A DNA stretch of 64,000 nt from Hydrogenophaga intermedia (GCF_000723405.1 NZ_CCAE010000022.1:1-64000), one strand, 5' to 3'; counted from the stretch's first letter, positions 16,927 to 25,382 are shown. Notes: generated from the sequence alone by a model not told the origin. A program made the numbers and translations.

Positions 16927-17444
16927 AACGGATGCTCCGCATAGAAGCGCCCACCGTGGAACAGCAAGGGCGATGCCCCCGGGCGATGCGTGCAGCGCTC
17001 CACTTCGCCCACGAAGATGACGTGGTCACCCTCGGTGTACTGGCTGCGGTTGAAGCACTCGAAGCTGGCGGCCGCGCCGTCGAGCAATGGCGCGCCATTG
17101 CCCCCCTCGGTGAAGGCCACGTCGGCCCAGCGATCGATGCCGCGCGCGGCGAAGCGTTCGGCCAGTGCCTGCTGGTCGGCCGCGAGCACATTGATGGCGT
17201 AGTGCGAACCGTTGCGAAAGAAGGCCATGGAGCCCGCGTGGTGCGCCAGGCTCCACAGCACCAGCGGCGGCGACAGCGACACCGAGTTGAAAGAGTTCGC
17301 GGTGAGTCCGATGAGCGAGCCATCGGGCGTGCGCGCGGTGACGATGGTCACGCCCGTGGCGAACATGCCCAGCGAGGCGCGGAACTCGTGCGCCGAGAAA
17401 TCGGGGGGGCGGGCCGCGTGGCCGGCTGGACGGGCGGGAGACAT
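16923..17444 (-). CDS. Flavin reductase (HpaC-like, short-chain FMN/FAD reductase)
   Basis: NAD(P)H:flavin oxidoreductase supplying reduced flavin to a partner monooxygenase. The 173-residue protein shows the flavin reductase-like domain: FRASLGMFATGVTIVTARTPDG, GLTANSFNSVSLSPPLVLWSL, and the C-terminal GDHVIFVGEVERCTHRPGASPLLFHGGRFY. ATG 17444 gives family length; a longer in-frame reading antisense to nicX is not credible. It diverges from the NicX-like operon, whose third gene encodes an acyl-CoA-dehydrogenase-fold flavoprotein, a possible oxygenase partner. Its stop overlaps the MarR start. Confidence 0.92.
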   Translation of the reverse strand: MSPARPAGHAARPPDFSAHEFRASLGMFATGVTIVTARTPDGSLIGLTANSFNSVSLSPPLVLWSLAHHAGSMAFFRNGSHYAINVLAADQQALAERFAARGIDRWADVAFTEGGNGAPLLDGAAASFECFNRSQYTEGDHVIFVGEVERCTHRPGASPLLFHGGRFYAEHPL

Positions 17445-17457
17445 GGACTGCAATTTA

Positions 17458-17471
17458 CATGAATTTTCATG
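17458..17471. promoter_or_regulatory. Candidate MarR operator in the divergent flavin reductase/nicX promoter
   Basis: A perfect palindrome CATGAATTTTCATG, followed by a further AAT so that CATGAAT occurs twice ten bases apart. It lies in the 70-bp AT-rich region between the two divergent genes, the expected place for the operator of the co-located MarR protein. Confidence 0.6.
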
Positions 17472-17514
17472 AATAATGGGCCTCGACCCATTCACAACCC
17501 CGACAGGAGCACGG

Positions 17515-18567
17515 ATGCTGCAAGAGCGGATCGAACCCGCCTGGATCGAGGCCTTCGAGGCCATGCTGAGGCGCTGCGCGCTGCAACCGGGCGAAGTGGT
17601 CGCCATTCTCGGCGAGACCCAGAGCCGGCCGGTGCTGGTCGAACTGGCCCACTTGGCCGCGGCGCGCCTGGGCGCGCGTTGCTTCCGGCTCACGCTGCCC
17701 TCGGTGTTCAGCGGCGACGCGCCGGTGCAGCGCTCCACCGGCGCGAGCCCGGCGATCCAGCAACTGCAACCCGTGATCGCCGCGCTCGCCGGCAGCCAGC
17801 TCGTGATCGACTGCACCGCCGAAGGCCTGATGCACGCGCCCGAGCTGCCCGCCATCCTCAAGGGCAATGGCCATACGCAGCCGCGCGTCGTCTACGTGAG
17901 CGACGAGCACCCCGAGGCGTTGATGCGCCTGCTGCCCGACGACGCCACCGAGGCCCGCGTGAAGGCGCACGTCAAACGCCTGCGCGGAGCCAGACGCCTG
18001 CGCGTCACCTCGGCTGCCGGCACCGACCTCACGGTCGACCTCACCGGCGCCGTGCTCGGCGGCAACTGGGGCAGCACCACGCGCCCCGGCACGCTCACGC
18101 ACTGGCCCGGCGGCATGGTCTTGGGCTTTCCCGCGGCGGGCGCGGTCAATGGCAGCCTGGTGCTGGCCGAGGGCGACGTGAACCTCACCTTCAAGCGCTA
18201 CATCGAGCGGCCCATCACCTTGCGCATCGAATCCGACACCGTCACGCGCATCGAAGGCAGCGGCGTCGACGCCGAGTTGCTGCGCGGCCACTACGCCGCC
18301 TGGGGCGAACCCGAGGCCTACGCCGTGAGCCACGTGGGCTACGGCCTGAACGAACGCGCGCGCTGGGACAGCATGGCGCTCTACGACAAGCGCGACTTCA
18401 ACGGCACCGAGCTGCGCGCCTTCGCCGGCAACTTCCTCTACAGCACCGGCGCCAACGAAGTGGCGGGCCGCCACACGCGCGGGCACTTCGATTTCCCGCT
18501 GCGCGGCTGCACCGTGATGCTCGACGACACCGTCGTCATCGACGCCGGCAAGGTGGTGCCGGAATGA
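17515..18567 (+). CDS. nicX: 2,5-dihydroxypyridine 5,6-dioxygenase-like protein (NicX, peptidase M29-like fold)
   Basis: NicX opens the pyridine ring of 2,5-dihydroxypyridine to N-formylmaleamate with a non-haem Fe(II). The 350-residue protein has the M29 aminopeptidase-like fold that NicX shares. Candidate iron ligands match the NicX pattern of His plus HxD: His273 in AVSHVGYGL and His324/Asp326 in RGHFDFPL, close to the positions I recall for Pseudomonas NicX (265, 318, 320). ATG 17515 follows AGGAG; its stop overlaps the next hydrolase gene (ATGA). The alternative reading is an M29 leucyl aminopeptidase, but the neighbours favour ring cleavage. Confidence 0.75.
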   Translation: MLQERIEPAWIEAFEAMLRRCALQPGEVVAILGETQSRPVLVELAHLAAARLGARCFRLTLPSVFSGDAPVQRSTGASPAIQQLQPVIAALAGSQLVIDCTAEGLMHAPELPAILKGNGHTQPRVVYVSDEHPEALMRLLPDDATEARVKAHVKRLRGARRLRVTSAAGTDLTVDLTGAVLGGNWGSTTRPGTLTHWPGGMVLGFPAAGAVNGSLVLAEGDVNLTFKRYIERPITLRIESDTVTRIEGSGVDAELLRGHYAAWGEPEAYAVSHVGYGLNERARWDSMALYDKRDFNGTELRAFAGNFLYSTGANEVAGRHTRGHFDFPLRGCTVMLDDTVVIDAGKVVPE

Positions 18568-19379
18568 ATGCGCTGCCCACCTTCACAGCTCTGGGCAGCG
18601 GCGCCACCGTGCTCATGCTGCATGGCATCGGCGGTGGCCACCTGGCCTTCGCGCCGCAGGTCGAGTCGCTCGCGGGCGCAGGCTACCGCGCCATCGCCTG
18701 GGACATGCCCGGCTACGGACACAGCGCGCCCATCGAGCCCTACACCTTCAAGGGCCTGGCACAGAGCTGTGTCGACCTCATCGACGCCCTGCAGTGCGAC
18801 TGCGTGACGCTGGTGGGCCACAGCATGGGCGGGATGGTCGCGCAGGAGGTGATCGCGCGCCGGCCCGACAAGGTCAGCCGGCTCGTGCTCGCGGGTACCT
18901 CGGCCGCCTTCGGCAAGCGCACCGACGGGCGCGACGCCGACGCCTGGGCGCGCCAGTTCGTCGCTCAGCGCACCGCGCCGCTGGACGCCGGCAAAAGCAT
19001 GGCCGAGGTGGCGCAGGTGCTGGTGCCGCAAATGGCCGGCCCCGGCGCGCTGCCCGAGGGGCTGCGCCTGGCCGAGCACTGCATGGGCGGCGTGCCGGCC
19101 GCCACCTACCGCCGCGCGCTCGACTGCCTTGTCACCTTCGACCGCCAGGCCGCGCTGCGCGACATCCGCGTGCCCACGCTGCTCATCGGCGGCGAGTTCG
19201 ACCGCGTGGCCGCGCCCTCGGTGATGAAGCAGATGGCCGAGGCCATACCGAACGCGCGCTACGCCGAACTCAAGGGCATCGGCCATCTGATGAACCTGGA
19301 AGCGCCCGAGGACTTCGATGGCCTGCTGCTCGACTTCCTGGCCGAGCCCGCGCCATCGCCCGCGAGCGACCTGCACTGA
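18564..19379 (+). CDS. Alpha/beta hydrolase, candidate N-formylmaleamate deformylase
   Basis: A 271-residue serine hydrolase with the oxyanion HGIGGG motif, nucleophile elbow GHSMGG (Ser87), a likely Asp213 in GGEFDRVAAP and His241 in GIGHLMN. It is translationally coupled to the NicX-like gene. In nicotinate and related pyridine pathways the step after the dioxygenase is removal of formate from N-formylmaleamate by an alpha/beta hydrolase (NicD), so that role is inferred from position. Generic esterase or dienelactone hydrolase-type activity is the alternative. Confidence 0.8.
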   Translation: MNALPTFTALGSGATVLMLHGIGGGHLAFAPQVESLAGAGYRAIAWDMPGYGHSAPIEPYTFKGLAQSCVDLIDALQCDCVTLVGHSMGGMVAQEVIARRPDKVSRLVLAGTSAAFGKRTDGRDADAWARQFVAQRTAPLDAGKSMAEVAQVLVPQMAGPGALPEGLRLAEHCMGGVPAATYRRALDCLVTFDRQAALRDIRVPTLLIGGEFDRVAAPSVMKQMAEAIPNARYAELKGIGHLMNLEAPEDFDGLLLDFLAEPAPSPASDLH

Positions 19380-19402
19380 ACGAGACGCAAGGAGACGACA
19401 GC

Positions 19403-20668
19403 ATGCAACGCGAGCCCCTCAACACCGGCCTGGACTTCACCCCCGCCGTGGGCGACATGGCCTTCACACCCCTGCAGCGTGAGTTGCTCACCGTGGCGAA
19501 CCGCCTTGGCCGCGAGAAGTTCGCGCCGCGCGCCGCCCAGTGGGACCGCGAGGCGAGCTTTCCCTTCGCCAACTACGAGGACCTGCGCGAGGCCGGCTTC
19601 CTGCGCCTGTGCGTGCCCAAGGACCACGGTGGCCTGGGCGCCGACTACCCCACCTACATGATGGTCGCCGCCGAGATCGGGCGCTTCTGCGGCGCCACCG
19701 CGCTCACCTGGAACATGCACATCTGCAGCACCATGTGGACCGGCGTGCTGGCCGACGGCATTGCCATGACCGAGACCCAGCGCGCCGAACACGCGGCGCG
19801 GCGCGAGCTGCACTTCCAGCGCATCGTCAACGATGGCGCGCTCTACGCCCAGCCATTCAGCGAAGGCTCGGCCGCCGCTGCCGGGCGTGCGCCCTTCGGC
19901 ACGACAGCGAAGAAGGTCGACGGTGGCTGGCTCATCAATGGCCGCAAAATCTTCGCCAGCCTCTCGGGCGCGGCCGACTACTACGGCATCCTCTGCACCG
20001 AAGACGTGGAGGGCAAGGATCCGGACCCGCGCGACACGATGTACATCAGCGTGCCCGCCACCAGCGAAGGCCTCACCATCAGCGGTGAGTGGGACCCGCT
20101 GGGCATGCGCGGCACCGTGAGCCGCAACCTCACCTTCAAGGACGTGTTCGTCACCGACGCCGAGCAGCTCATGCCGCGTGGCATCTACTTCGTGGGTGCG
20201 CAGACCTGGCCGGCCATGTTCTTCACGCTGGCGCCCACCTACCTGGGCCTGGCCAATGCGGCCTACGACTTCACCGTGCAATACCTGCGCGGCGAGGTGC
20301 CGGGCGAGCCACCCGTGAAGCGCCGCCAGTACCCCACCAAGCAGATCGCGGTGGCGCAGATGCGCTTGCAGCTCGAGGGCATGAAGGCGCTGTTCACGCG
20401 CGCCATCGCCGAGGCGCGGCCCAACCCGGGCAAGGACGAGAAGCTGCGCCTGTACGCGGCGCACCACGCGGTGATGGAGGGCGCCAATGACATCGCGAGG
20501 CTGGCCATCCGCACCTGCGGCGGCCAGAGCATGATGAAGCACCTGCCGCTGGAGCGCCTGTACCGCGACAGCCGCTGCGGCTCGCTCATGCTGCCCTGGA
20601 CGGCCGAGCTCATCGTCGACCGCATGGGGCGCGAGACGCTTTACGAACCTGGAGAGAAGGACGCCTGA
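19403..20668 (+). CDS. Acyl-CoA-dehydrogenase-fold flavoprotein, candidate monooxygenase
   Basis: A 421-residue protein with the three-part acyl-CoA dehydrogenase fold: N-terminal helices (LLTVANRLGREKFAPRAAQWDREASFP), middle beta domain (GTTAKKVDGGWLINGRKIFASLSGAADYYG) and C-terminal helices (EGANDIARLAIRTCGGQSMMKHLPLERLYRDSRCGSLMLPWT). Where dehydrogenases have YEGT with the catalytic Glu, this protein has LPWT (about residues 397-400). Group D flavin monooxygenases share this fold and use a separate flavin reductase, which lies divergently upstream. I infer a ring hydroxylase feeding the NicX-like step; a true dehydrogenase is not excluded. Start 19403 follows GGAGA. Confidence 0.8.
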   Translation: MQREPLNTGLDFTPAVGDMAFTPLQRELLTVANRLGREKFAPRAAQWDREASFPFANYEDLREAGFLRLCVPKDHGGLGADYPTYMMVAAEIGRFCGATALTWNMHICSTMWTGVLADGIAMTETQRAEHAARRELHFQRIVNDGALYAQPFSEGSAAAAGRAPFGTTAKKVDGGWLINGRKIFASLSGAADYYGILCTEDVEGKDPDPRDTMYISVPATSEGLTISGEWDPLGMRGTVSRNLTFKDVFVTDAEQLMPRGIYFVGAQTWPAMFFTLAPTYLGLANAAYDFTVQYLRGEVPGEPPVKRRQYPTKQIAVAQMRLQLEGMKALFTRAIAEARPNPGKDEKLRLYAAHHAVMEGANDIARLAIRTCGGQSMMKHLPLERLYRDSRCGSLMLPWTAELIVDRMGRETLYEPGEKDA

Positions 20669-21987
20669 GCCCGAGGCTGGCGCAGCGCGCCGGCCGTGTC
20701 GAAGCCTTGGAAGCCAAAGGCCATGGCCGGGCGCTCACCGCTGATGAGTTCCGCCATCGCCTTGCCCGATCCCGCGCCGTGCGTCCAGCCCAGGGTGCCG
20801 TGCCCGGCGTTGATCCACAGGCCCTTCACCGGCAGGCGGCCGATCAGGGGAATGTTGGTGGGCGTCGCGGGGCGCAGGCCGGTCCAGAAGCGCGGGTTGC
20901 CGCCCTCGGCCGGCAGCCGTGTGTCGGCCACGCCGGGGAACACCTGCTCGATGCGGCGCACCAGCATTTCGCAACGCTTGCGCGCGAGTGGCGTGTCCAG
21001 CGACACATCGAAGCCGCCGAGCTCGATGGTGCCTGCCACGCGCAGCTCATTGCCCAGGCGCGACATGGCGATCTTCAGGCTGTCGTCGATCATGCTCACC
21101 ACCGGCGCGCGCTCGGGCCGCAGCAGCGGCAGCGTGGCGCTGTAACCCTTGCCGGGGTAGATGGGCACACGAACGCCGATGCGCGCCAGCAGTGGCGTGG
21201 TGTACGAGCCGCAGGCCACCACGGTGGCGTCGGCCTTGAGCGCGCTGAGCACGCCGGTCGCGCGGCTGCGCACGCGAACCGTGTTCAGCGTGCCGCCGGC
21301 CACGCCGAGGTGTTCGATGTCGTGGTTGAACAGCATTCGTGCGCCGCGATTGGCGCACAGCGCGGCCAGCGCCTGCGTGAAGACCCGGGCGTCGCCCGAT
21401 TCGTCGGTCTCGGTGAAGGTGCCGCCCACGATGCGATCGGCGAAGGCCGAGAGCGCGGGCTCGATGCGCAACAGCTCTTCGCGCGAGACGACGCGGCGCT
21501 TCACGCCGAAGCGCGCCATCAGCTCGGCCGCGCCGGCCGCGCCCTCGAAGGACTTCTGGTCCACGTAGTAGTGCGCGATGCCACGCTCCAGGCGCTGATA
21601 GTCGATGCCGGTCTCGCGCACCACGTCTTTCAGCGCCGCGTGGCTGTACGAGCCCAGCGCCACCAGTTGGGCCACGTTGCGCTCGAACGCCGCATCGTTG
21701 CACTGCGCCAGGAATTGCAGGCCCCAGCGCCACTGCGCCGGGTCCATCTGCGGGCGGAACAGCAGCGGCGAGGTGGGCGAGAACATCCACTTCAGCGCCT
21801 TCAGCGGCGCCTCGCGGTTGGCCCACGGTTCGCAGTAGCTCACCGAGATCTGCGCCGCGTTGGCGAAGCTGGTCTCCAGCGCGGCGTCGGGCTGACGGTC
21901 CACCAGAGTGACCTCGTGCCCGCGCTGCAGCAGATGCCAGGCGGTGCTCACGCCGATGATGCCGGCGCCCAGGACGGTGACTTTCAT
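20641..21987 (-). CDS. dadA: D-amino acid dehydrogenase small subunit type flavoprotein (DadA)
   Basis: Membrane-associated FAD enzyme of the DAO family that deaminates D-amino acids into the respiratory chain. The 448-residue protein begins MKVTVLGAGIIGVSTAWHLLQRGHEVTLVDRQ (FAD Rossmann motif), has ETSFANAAQISVSYCEPWANREAP, and the C-terminal GLRPATPTNIPLIGRLPVKGLWINAGHGTLGWTHGAGSG segments in the DadA pattern. ATG 21987 fits the family. It diverges from an ArgP-type LysR gene. Its 3' end overlaps the convergent flavoprotein gene by 28 bp. Confidence 0.9.
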   Translation of the reverse strand: MKVTVLGAGIIGVSTAWHLLQRGHEVTLVDRQPDAALETSFANAAQISVSYCEPWANREAPLKALKWMFSPTSPLLFRPQMDPAQWRWGLQFLAQCNDAAFERNVAQLVALGSYSHAALKDVVRETGIDYQRLERGIAHYYVDQKSFEGAAGAAELMARFGVKRRVVSREELLRIEPALSAFADRIVGGTFTETDESGDARVFTQALAALCANRGARMLFNHDIEHLGVAGGTLNTVRVRSRATGVLSALKADATVVACGSYTTPLLARIGVRVPIYPGKGYSATLPLLRPERAPVVSMIDDSLKIAMSRLGNELRVAGTIELGGFDVSLDTPLARKRCEMLVRRIEQVFPGVADTRLPAEGGNPRFWTGLRPATPTNIPLIGRLPVKGLWINAGHGTLGWTHGAGSGKAMAELISGERPAMAFGFQGFDTAGALRQPRAQASFSPGS

Positions 21988-22075
21988 GGCTTTCTCCGAA
22001 CAGCGGATCGCTGATCCCGGCAGTGTCGGGAAAGCGCGCATTCAAGTGAAGCGGGATTCAAGCAAAATCGAGTTC

Positions 22076-22090
22076 ATCAGTTTTGCTGAT
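22076..22090. promoter_or_regulatory. Candidate LysR operator upstream of the ArgP-type gene
   Basis: Inverted repeat ATCAG-TTTTG-CTGAT containing T-N11-A geometry, ending 11 bp before the regulator's ATG and lying in the divergent region with dadA. Its overlap with the ribosome-binding site suggests autoregulation. Confidence 0.6.
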
Positions 22091-22101
22091 GGAGCAAGCC
22101 C

Positions 22102-23019
22102 ATGTCCACCTTCGACCCCGACGCCCTGGAATGCCTGGCCGCCATCGTGGAGGAGGGCGGTTTCGAGCGCGCCGCCCAGCGCCTGTCGATCACGCAGTCG
22201 GCCGTCTCGCAGCGCCTGCGCGCGCTGGAGGCGCAGGTGGGCACGGTGCTCATCGTGCGCAGCCGCCCGCTCAAGGCCACGCCGGCCGGGCAGCTCATGA
22301 TCAAGCACGCCAAGATGATGCGGCTGCTGCGCGCCGACCTGGAGAAGGACCTGAAGGAACTGGCGCCCAGCAGCGCCGCCACCGGCCGTGGCGAGGAGCG
22401 CATCTCGGTGGCGATCAACGCCGACAGCATCGCCACCTGGGCGCTGCCCGCGCTGAACGAATTGGCCCGCGCGGGCCTGCCGGTCGAAATCATCGCGGAC
22501 GACCAGGAGTTCACGCACGAGTGGCTGCGCGAGGGCCAGGTGTTGGGCTGCGTCACCTCGCTCGGCCAGGCGCTGCGCGGCTGCCGCATGGAGCCGCTGG
22601 GCGTGATGGACTACGTGTTGATCGCGCAGCCCGACTTCGCGCGCGAGCACTGTCCGCGCGGCTTGAACACGCAGAACTTCCACCGCCTGCCCTTCATCGC
22701 CTTCAACCGCAAGGACCACCTGCAGCACGCCTTCGTTTCCGAGGCCTTCGGGCTGCAGCGCGTGCTGCTCAAGCAGCGTTTCGTGCCTTCCAGCGAGGGG
22801 CAGGTGCGCGCCGTGCTGGCGGGCTGGGGCGTGAGCGTGGTGCCCTGGTTGCTGGTGCGCGAGCTCATCGAGCGCGGCGAGCTGGTGAACGCGGCGCCGA
22901 AGCACCGCTTGGGTGTGGCGCTGCACTGGCATTGCTGGAACCTCAGCTCGGATGTGCTGGATGGGCTGAGCGCCGCCCTTCGCGCGGCGGCCAAGCTCAG
23001 CCTGCGCTCGCCGGCCTGA
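22102..23019 (+). CDS. LysR-family regulator, ArgP/LysG type
   Basis: A 305-residue regulator: the winged helix (DALECLAAIVEEGGFERAAQRLSITQSAVSQRLRALEAQVGTVLIVRSRPLKATPAGQ in pieces, residues 6-65) and effector domain (ISVAINADSIATWALPAL, CVTSLGQALRGCRMEPLGVMDYVLIA, PSSEGQVRAVLAGWGVSVVPWLLV) follow ArgP/LysG, which respond to basic amino acids and control exporters. Here the divergent partner is a DadA-type dehydrogenase, so it may respond to an amino acid to control its catabolism. A strong terminator follows. Confidence 0.9.
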   Translation: MSTFDPDALECLAAIVEEGGFERAAQRLSITQSAVSQRLRALEAQVGTVLIVRSRPLKATPAGQLMIKHAKMMRLLRADLEKDLKELAPSSAATGRGEERISVAINADSIATWALPALNELARAGLPVEIIADDQEFTHEWLREGQVLGCVTSLGQALRGCRMEPLGVMDYVLIAQPDFAREHCPRGLNTQNFHRLPFIAFNRKDHLQHAFVSEAFGLQRVLLKQRFVPSSEGQVRAVLAGWGVSVVPWLLVRELIERGELVNAAPKHRLGVALHWHCWNLSSDVLDGLSAALRAAAKLSLRSPA

Positions 23020-23029
23020 GCCGGACACG

Positions 23030-23055
23030 AAAAAGCCGCCCGCAGGCGGCTTTTT
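23030..23055. terminator. Bidirectional rho-independent terminator
   Basis: AAAAAGCCGCC-CGCA-GGCGGCTTTTT: an 11-bp stem with a T-run on either strand, located between the rightward ArgP-type gene and the leftward universal stress gene. Confidence 0.92.
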
Positions 23056-23075
23056 CGATTGGCGGGGCGAACGCT

Positions 23076-23498
23076 TCAGCGCACCAGCAGCACGGGGGCC
23101 GTGCACTGTGCCAGCACCTTGGTGGCGACCGAGCCCAGGACCAGGTTGCCCAGCGCGCCGTGGCCGTGCGAGCCCATGATGACCATGTCGAACTTGCCCG
23201 CATTGGCCGCCTTGGCGATGACCTCGCCGGCCGCACCCGTTTTGTGCACCAGCTTGGCGTTGATGCCATGGCGCTTGAGGAATTTGTCGACCGGGCCGGT
23301 GATCTTGCCTGCTTCATCCTCGTAGTACTGGTTGGCCACGTCGGCACCCACAGCGGCGCGAGCCCGCGGCGGCAGCGGCGACTGGACCGTGATTGCGGTG
23401 AAGTCGTTGTTGGCGCCGAACAGCTCGTCATGGGTGGTCAGGTAGGCGAGCATCTTCTTGGTGTACTCGCTGCCATCGACGGCCAGCAGGATCTTCAT
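23076..23498 (-). CDS. Universal stress protein (UspA family)
   Basis: A 140-residue cytosolic protein with one Usp domain: MKILLAVDGSEYTKKMLAYL at the start and the ATP-binding signature GSHGHGALGNLVLGSVATKVLAQCTAPVLLVR at the end (G-2x-G-9x-G(S/T) pattern), which marks the nucleotide-binding subgroup. ATG 23498 follows AAGGAGAA. A longer in-frame reading upstream overlaps the next gene and is not credible. Monocistronic. Confidence 0.94.
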   Translation of the reverse strand: MKILLAVDGSEYTKKMLAYLTTHDELFGANNDFTAITVQSPLPPRARAAVGADVANQYYEDEAGKITGPVDKFLKRHGINAKLVHKTGAAGEVIAKAANAGKFDMVIMGSHGHGALGNLVLGSVATKVLAQCTAPVLLVR

Positions 23499-23577
23499 CG
23501 CGGTTCTCCTTGGTTGTTGATCGAGTGAGGAATGGAGCCAGTGTACGGGCCGAGGCGCGTCACGGGGTTGCGCAGGA

Positions 23578-24396
23578 TCAAACGGGCTGGGCCTTGGCTT
23601 CCACCGGCACCAGGCAGACCGGATCGAAGGCCAGTTGTTCCTTCTTGTCGTGGTAGCCCAGTGGGTTGGCGCGGATGCGGCAGCGCCCCACGCGCACGTC
23701 GGTGGGGCAGTGCAGGTGCCCATGCAGCCAGAGGTCGGCGTGCGGCAGCAGGTCGTCGAGCGCGTTGCAGAAGCCGGCGGTGCCGGGCGTGAGGCCGTAG
23801 CGCGGATCGGCGCTGTGCAGGGTGGGCGCGAAGTGCGTGATCGCCACGGTCGGGCCATCGAAGGGTTCGGCCAGAGCGGCGCGCAGCCAGGCCTGGCATT
23901 CGAGGCCGAGTTCGCGCATGGCGGCCGCGTCGAACAGCGCGCCGTCGCGGGTGGCGGCCATCTGGCGCAGGTAGTGGTTGGCCGCGCGAAAGGCCTTCTC
24001 GCGCTGCAGCAGCGGATCGCTGCCGGGTGGGCGGATGGCGTCGTAGTCGCTCCACAGGGTGGTGCCGACGAAGCGCACGCCGCGCCAGACCCAGGTTTCG
24101 CGCTCCAGCCAGCGCAGACCGAGCCGTTCGCAGGTGGTGCGCAAGGCGGCGTGCGCCTCGTCCACGTCGAGCGCGTCGTACTCGTGGTTGCCCGGGAGGT
24201 AGAGCACCGGCACCGGCCAGTCGGCGAAGCGGCGCAGGCCCCAGTCGGGCTCGGGCATGGCGCTGCCGTCGCGCCGGCGCTGGTAGGAGCCCACGTCGCC
24301 GGCCAGCACCAGCAGGTCGGCGCCGGGCGCGGGTTGCGGCTCGAAGTCGCGGTTGGCCTCGAGGTGCAGGTCGCTCAACAACTGGATCTTCATCAT
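23578..24396 (-). CDS. Calcineurin-like metallophosphoesterase
   Basis: A 272-residue predicted phosphoesterase with the dimetal motifs in order: D-x-H (LLSDLHLEAN), GDxx (LVLAGDVGSY), GNHE (YLPGNHEYD), H (VAITHFAPT) and GHxH (WLHGHLHCPTD). Starts ATG-ATG at 24396/24393; the first overlaps the stop of the upstream LysR gene, so the two are translationally coupled. Substrate unknown; the family includes phosphodiesterases, nucleotidases and protein phosphatases. Confidence 0.92.
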   Translation of the reverse strand: MMKIQLLSDLHLEANRDFEPQPAPGADLLVLAGDVGSYQRRRDGSAMPEPDWGLRRFADWPVPVLYLPGNHEYDALDVDEAHAALRTTCERLGLRWLERETWVWRGVRFVGTTLWSDYDAIRPPGSDPLLQREKAFRAANHYLRQMAATRDGALFDAAAMRELGLECQAWLRAALAEPFDGPTVAITHFAPTLHSADPRYGLTPGTAGFCNALDDLLPHADLWLHGHLHCPTDVRVGRCRIRANPLGYHDKKEQLAFDPVCLVPVEAKAQPV

Positions 24397-25382
24397 GGGG
24401 CGATTGTGGTCGTGCTGGCGTCGGTGCCCTGCAGGCCGCTGCGGGCGGCGGAGCGCGACACCGCCTCGCGCAACCACTGGTGCGCGGCGTCGTGCTGGCG
24501 CTGGCGGTGCCACAGCGTGTCCACGTGCACCTCGGGCACGGCCAGGGGCAGCTCGCTGATGGCCAGCTCGTCTTCCATGCCGGTGGCCGACAGGAAGTGG
24601 CGCGGCAGCACGGTGAGCAGGTCGGTGGTGGCCACCACGCGGCCAGCGGTGAAGAACTGGTTGACGGTGATGACCACCCGGCGCTGGCGCGAGCGAGCCG
24701 CCAGTGCCTCGTCGACGAAGCCGAAGGGCCGACCCGAGAAGCTCACCAGCAGGTGGCGCGCCTCGCAGTAGGTGTCCAGCGACAGTGGCCGCCCGGCCAG
24801 CGGGTGGCCGCGGCGCATGACCACCACGTAGTCACCGTCGTAGAGGCGCTCGAAGGCGAAGCGCGGCAGTTCGTCCTGCTGTTGGCGCGCGCCCAGCTCG
24901 GCGATGACAGCGGGAAAGTGCCCGATGGCGAGGTCCGCGTCGCCTTTTTCCAGCAGCTGGCGCGGGTCGCGCGTGGTCAACGGCAACACGCGCAGGTTCA
25001 CGCCCGGGGCCTCGCGCTCCAGTATGTCGATCAGGCTGGGGATCAGCTTGGCCGAGGTGGCGTCGGCCATGGCCACCTGGAAGGTGCTGGTGGCGGTGGC
25101 CGGATCGAAGGCCCCGGGCGCCAAGGCGCCTCGCAACAGGCCGAGCGCTTCGCGCACCGAGGGCCACAGGGCCAGAGCAACTGGCGTGGGTTCGACCCCG
25201 AAGCCCGAACGCCTCACCAGTTCGTCATTCACCAGCTCGCGCAGGCGGCGCAGGGCGTTGCTCACCGCCGGCTGCGTCATCGACAGGTTGTGGGCCGCCC
25301 GGGTGAGGTTGCGCTCGGCCATCACCTCATCGAACACGCGCAGCAGGTTCAGATCTAGGGTGCGGAAGTTCAAGGAAACCAT
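24393..25382 (-). CDS. LysR-family transcriptional regulator (NahR/NodD-like subgroup)
   Basis: A 329-residue regulator. The N-terminus MVSLNFRTLDLNLLRVFDEVMAERNLTRAAHNLSM and TQPAVSNALRRLRELVNDELVRR is the winged-helix region; the effector domain contains LIPSLIDILEREAPGVNLRVLPL and DADLAIGHFP. It is coupled to the metallophosphoesterase and diverges from a small membrane protein gene, so one of these is the likely target. Two direct TATACGGG repeats in the upstream AT-rich region could be its binding sites. Confidence 0.9.
   Translation of the reverse strand: MVSLNFRTLDLNLLRVFDEVMAERNLTRAAHNLSMTQPAVSNALRRLRELVNDELVRRSGFGVEPTPVALALWPSVREALGLLRGALAPGAFDPATATSTFQVAMADATSAKLIPSLIDILEREAPGVNLRVLPLTTRDPRQLLEKGDADLAIGHFPAVIAELGARQQQDELPRFAFERLYDGDYVVVMRRGHPLAGRPLSLDTYCEARHLLVSFSGRPFGFVDEALAARSRQRRVVITVNQFFTAGRVVATTDLLTVLPRHFLSATGMEDELAISELPLAVPEVHVDTLWHRQRQHDAAHQWLREAVSRSAARSGLQGTDASTTTIAP

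Noticed and set aside
17476-17514. Earlier ATG at 17476 for the NicX-like gene
   Set aside because: The added residues are unlike the family and lie over the promoter; the ATG at 17515 has an AGGAG site.
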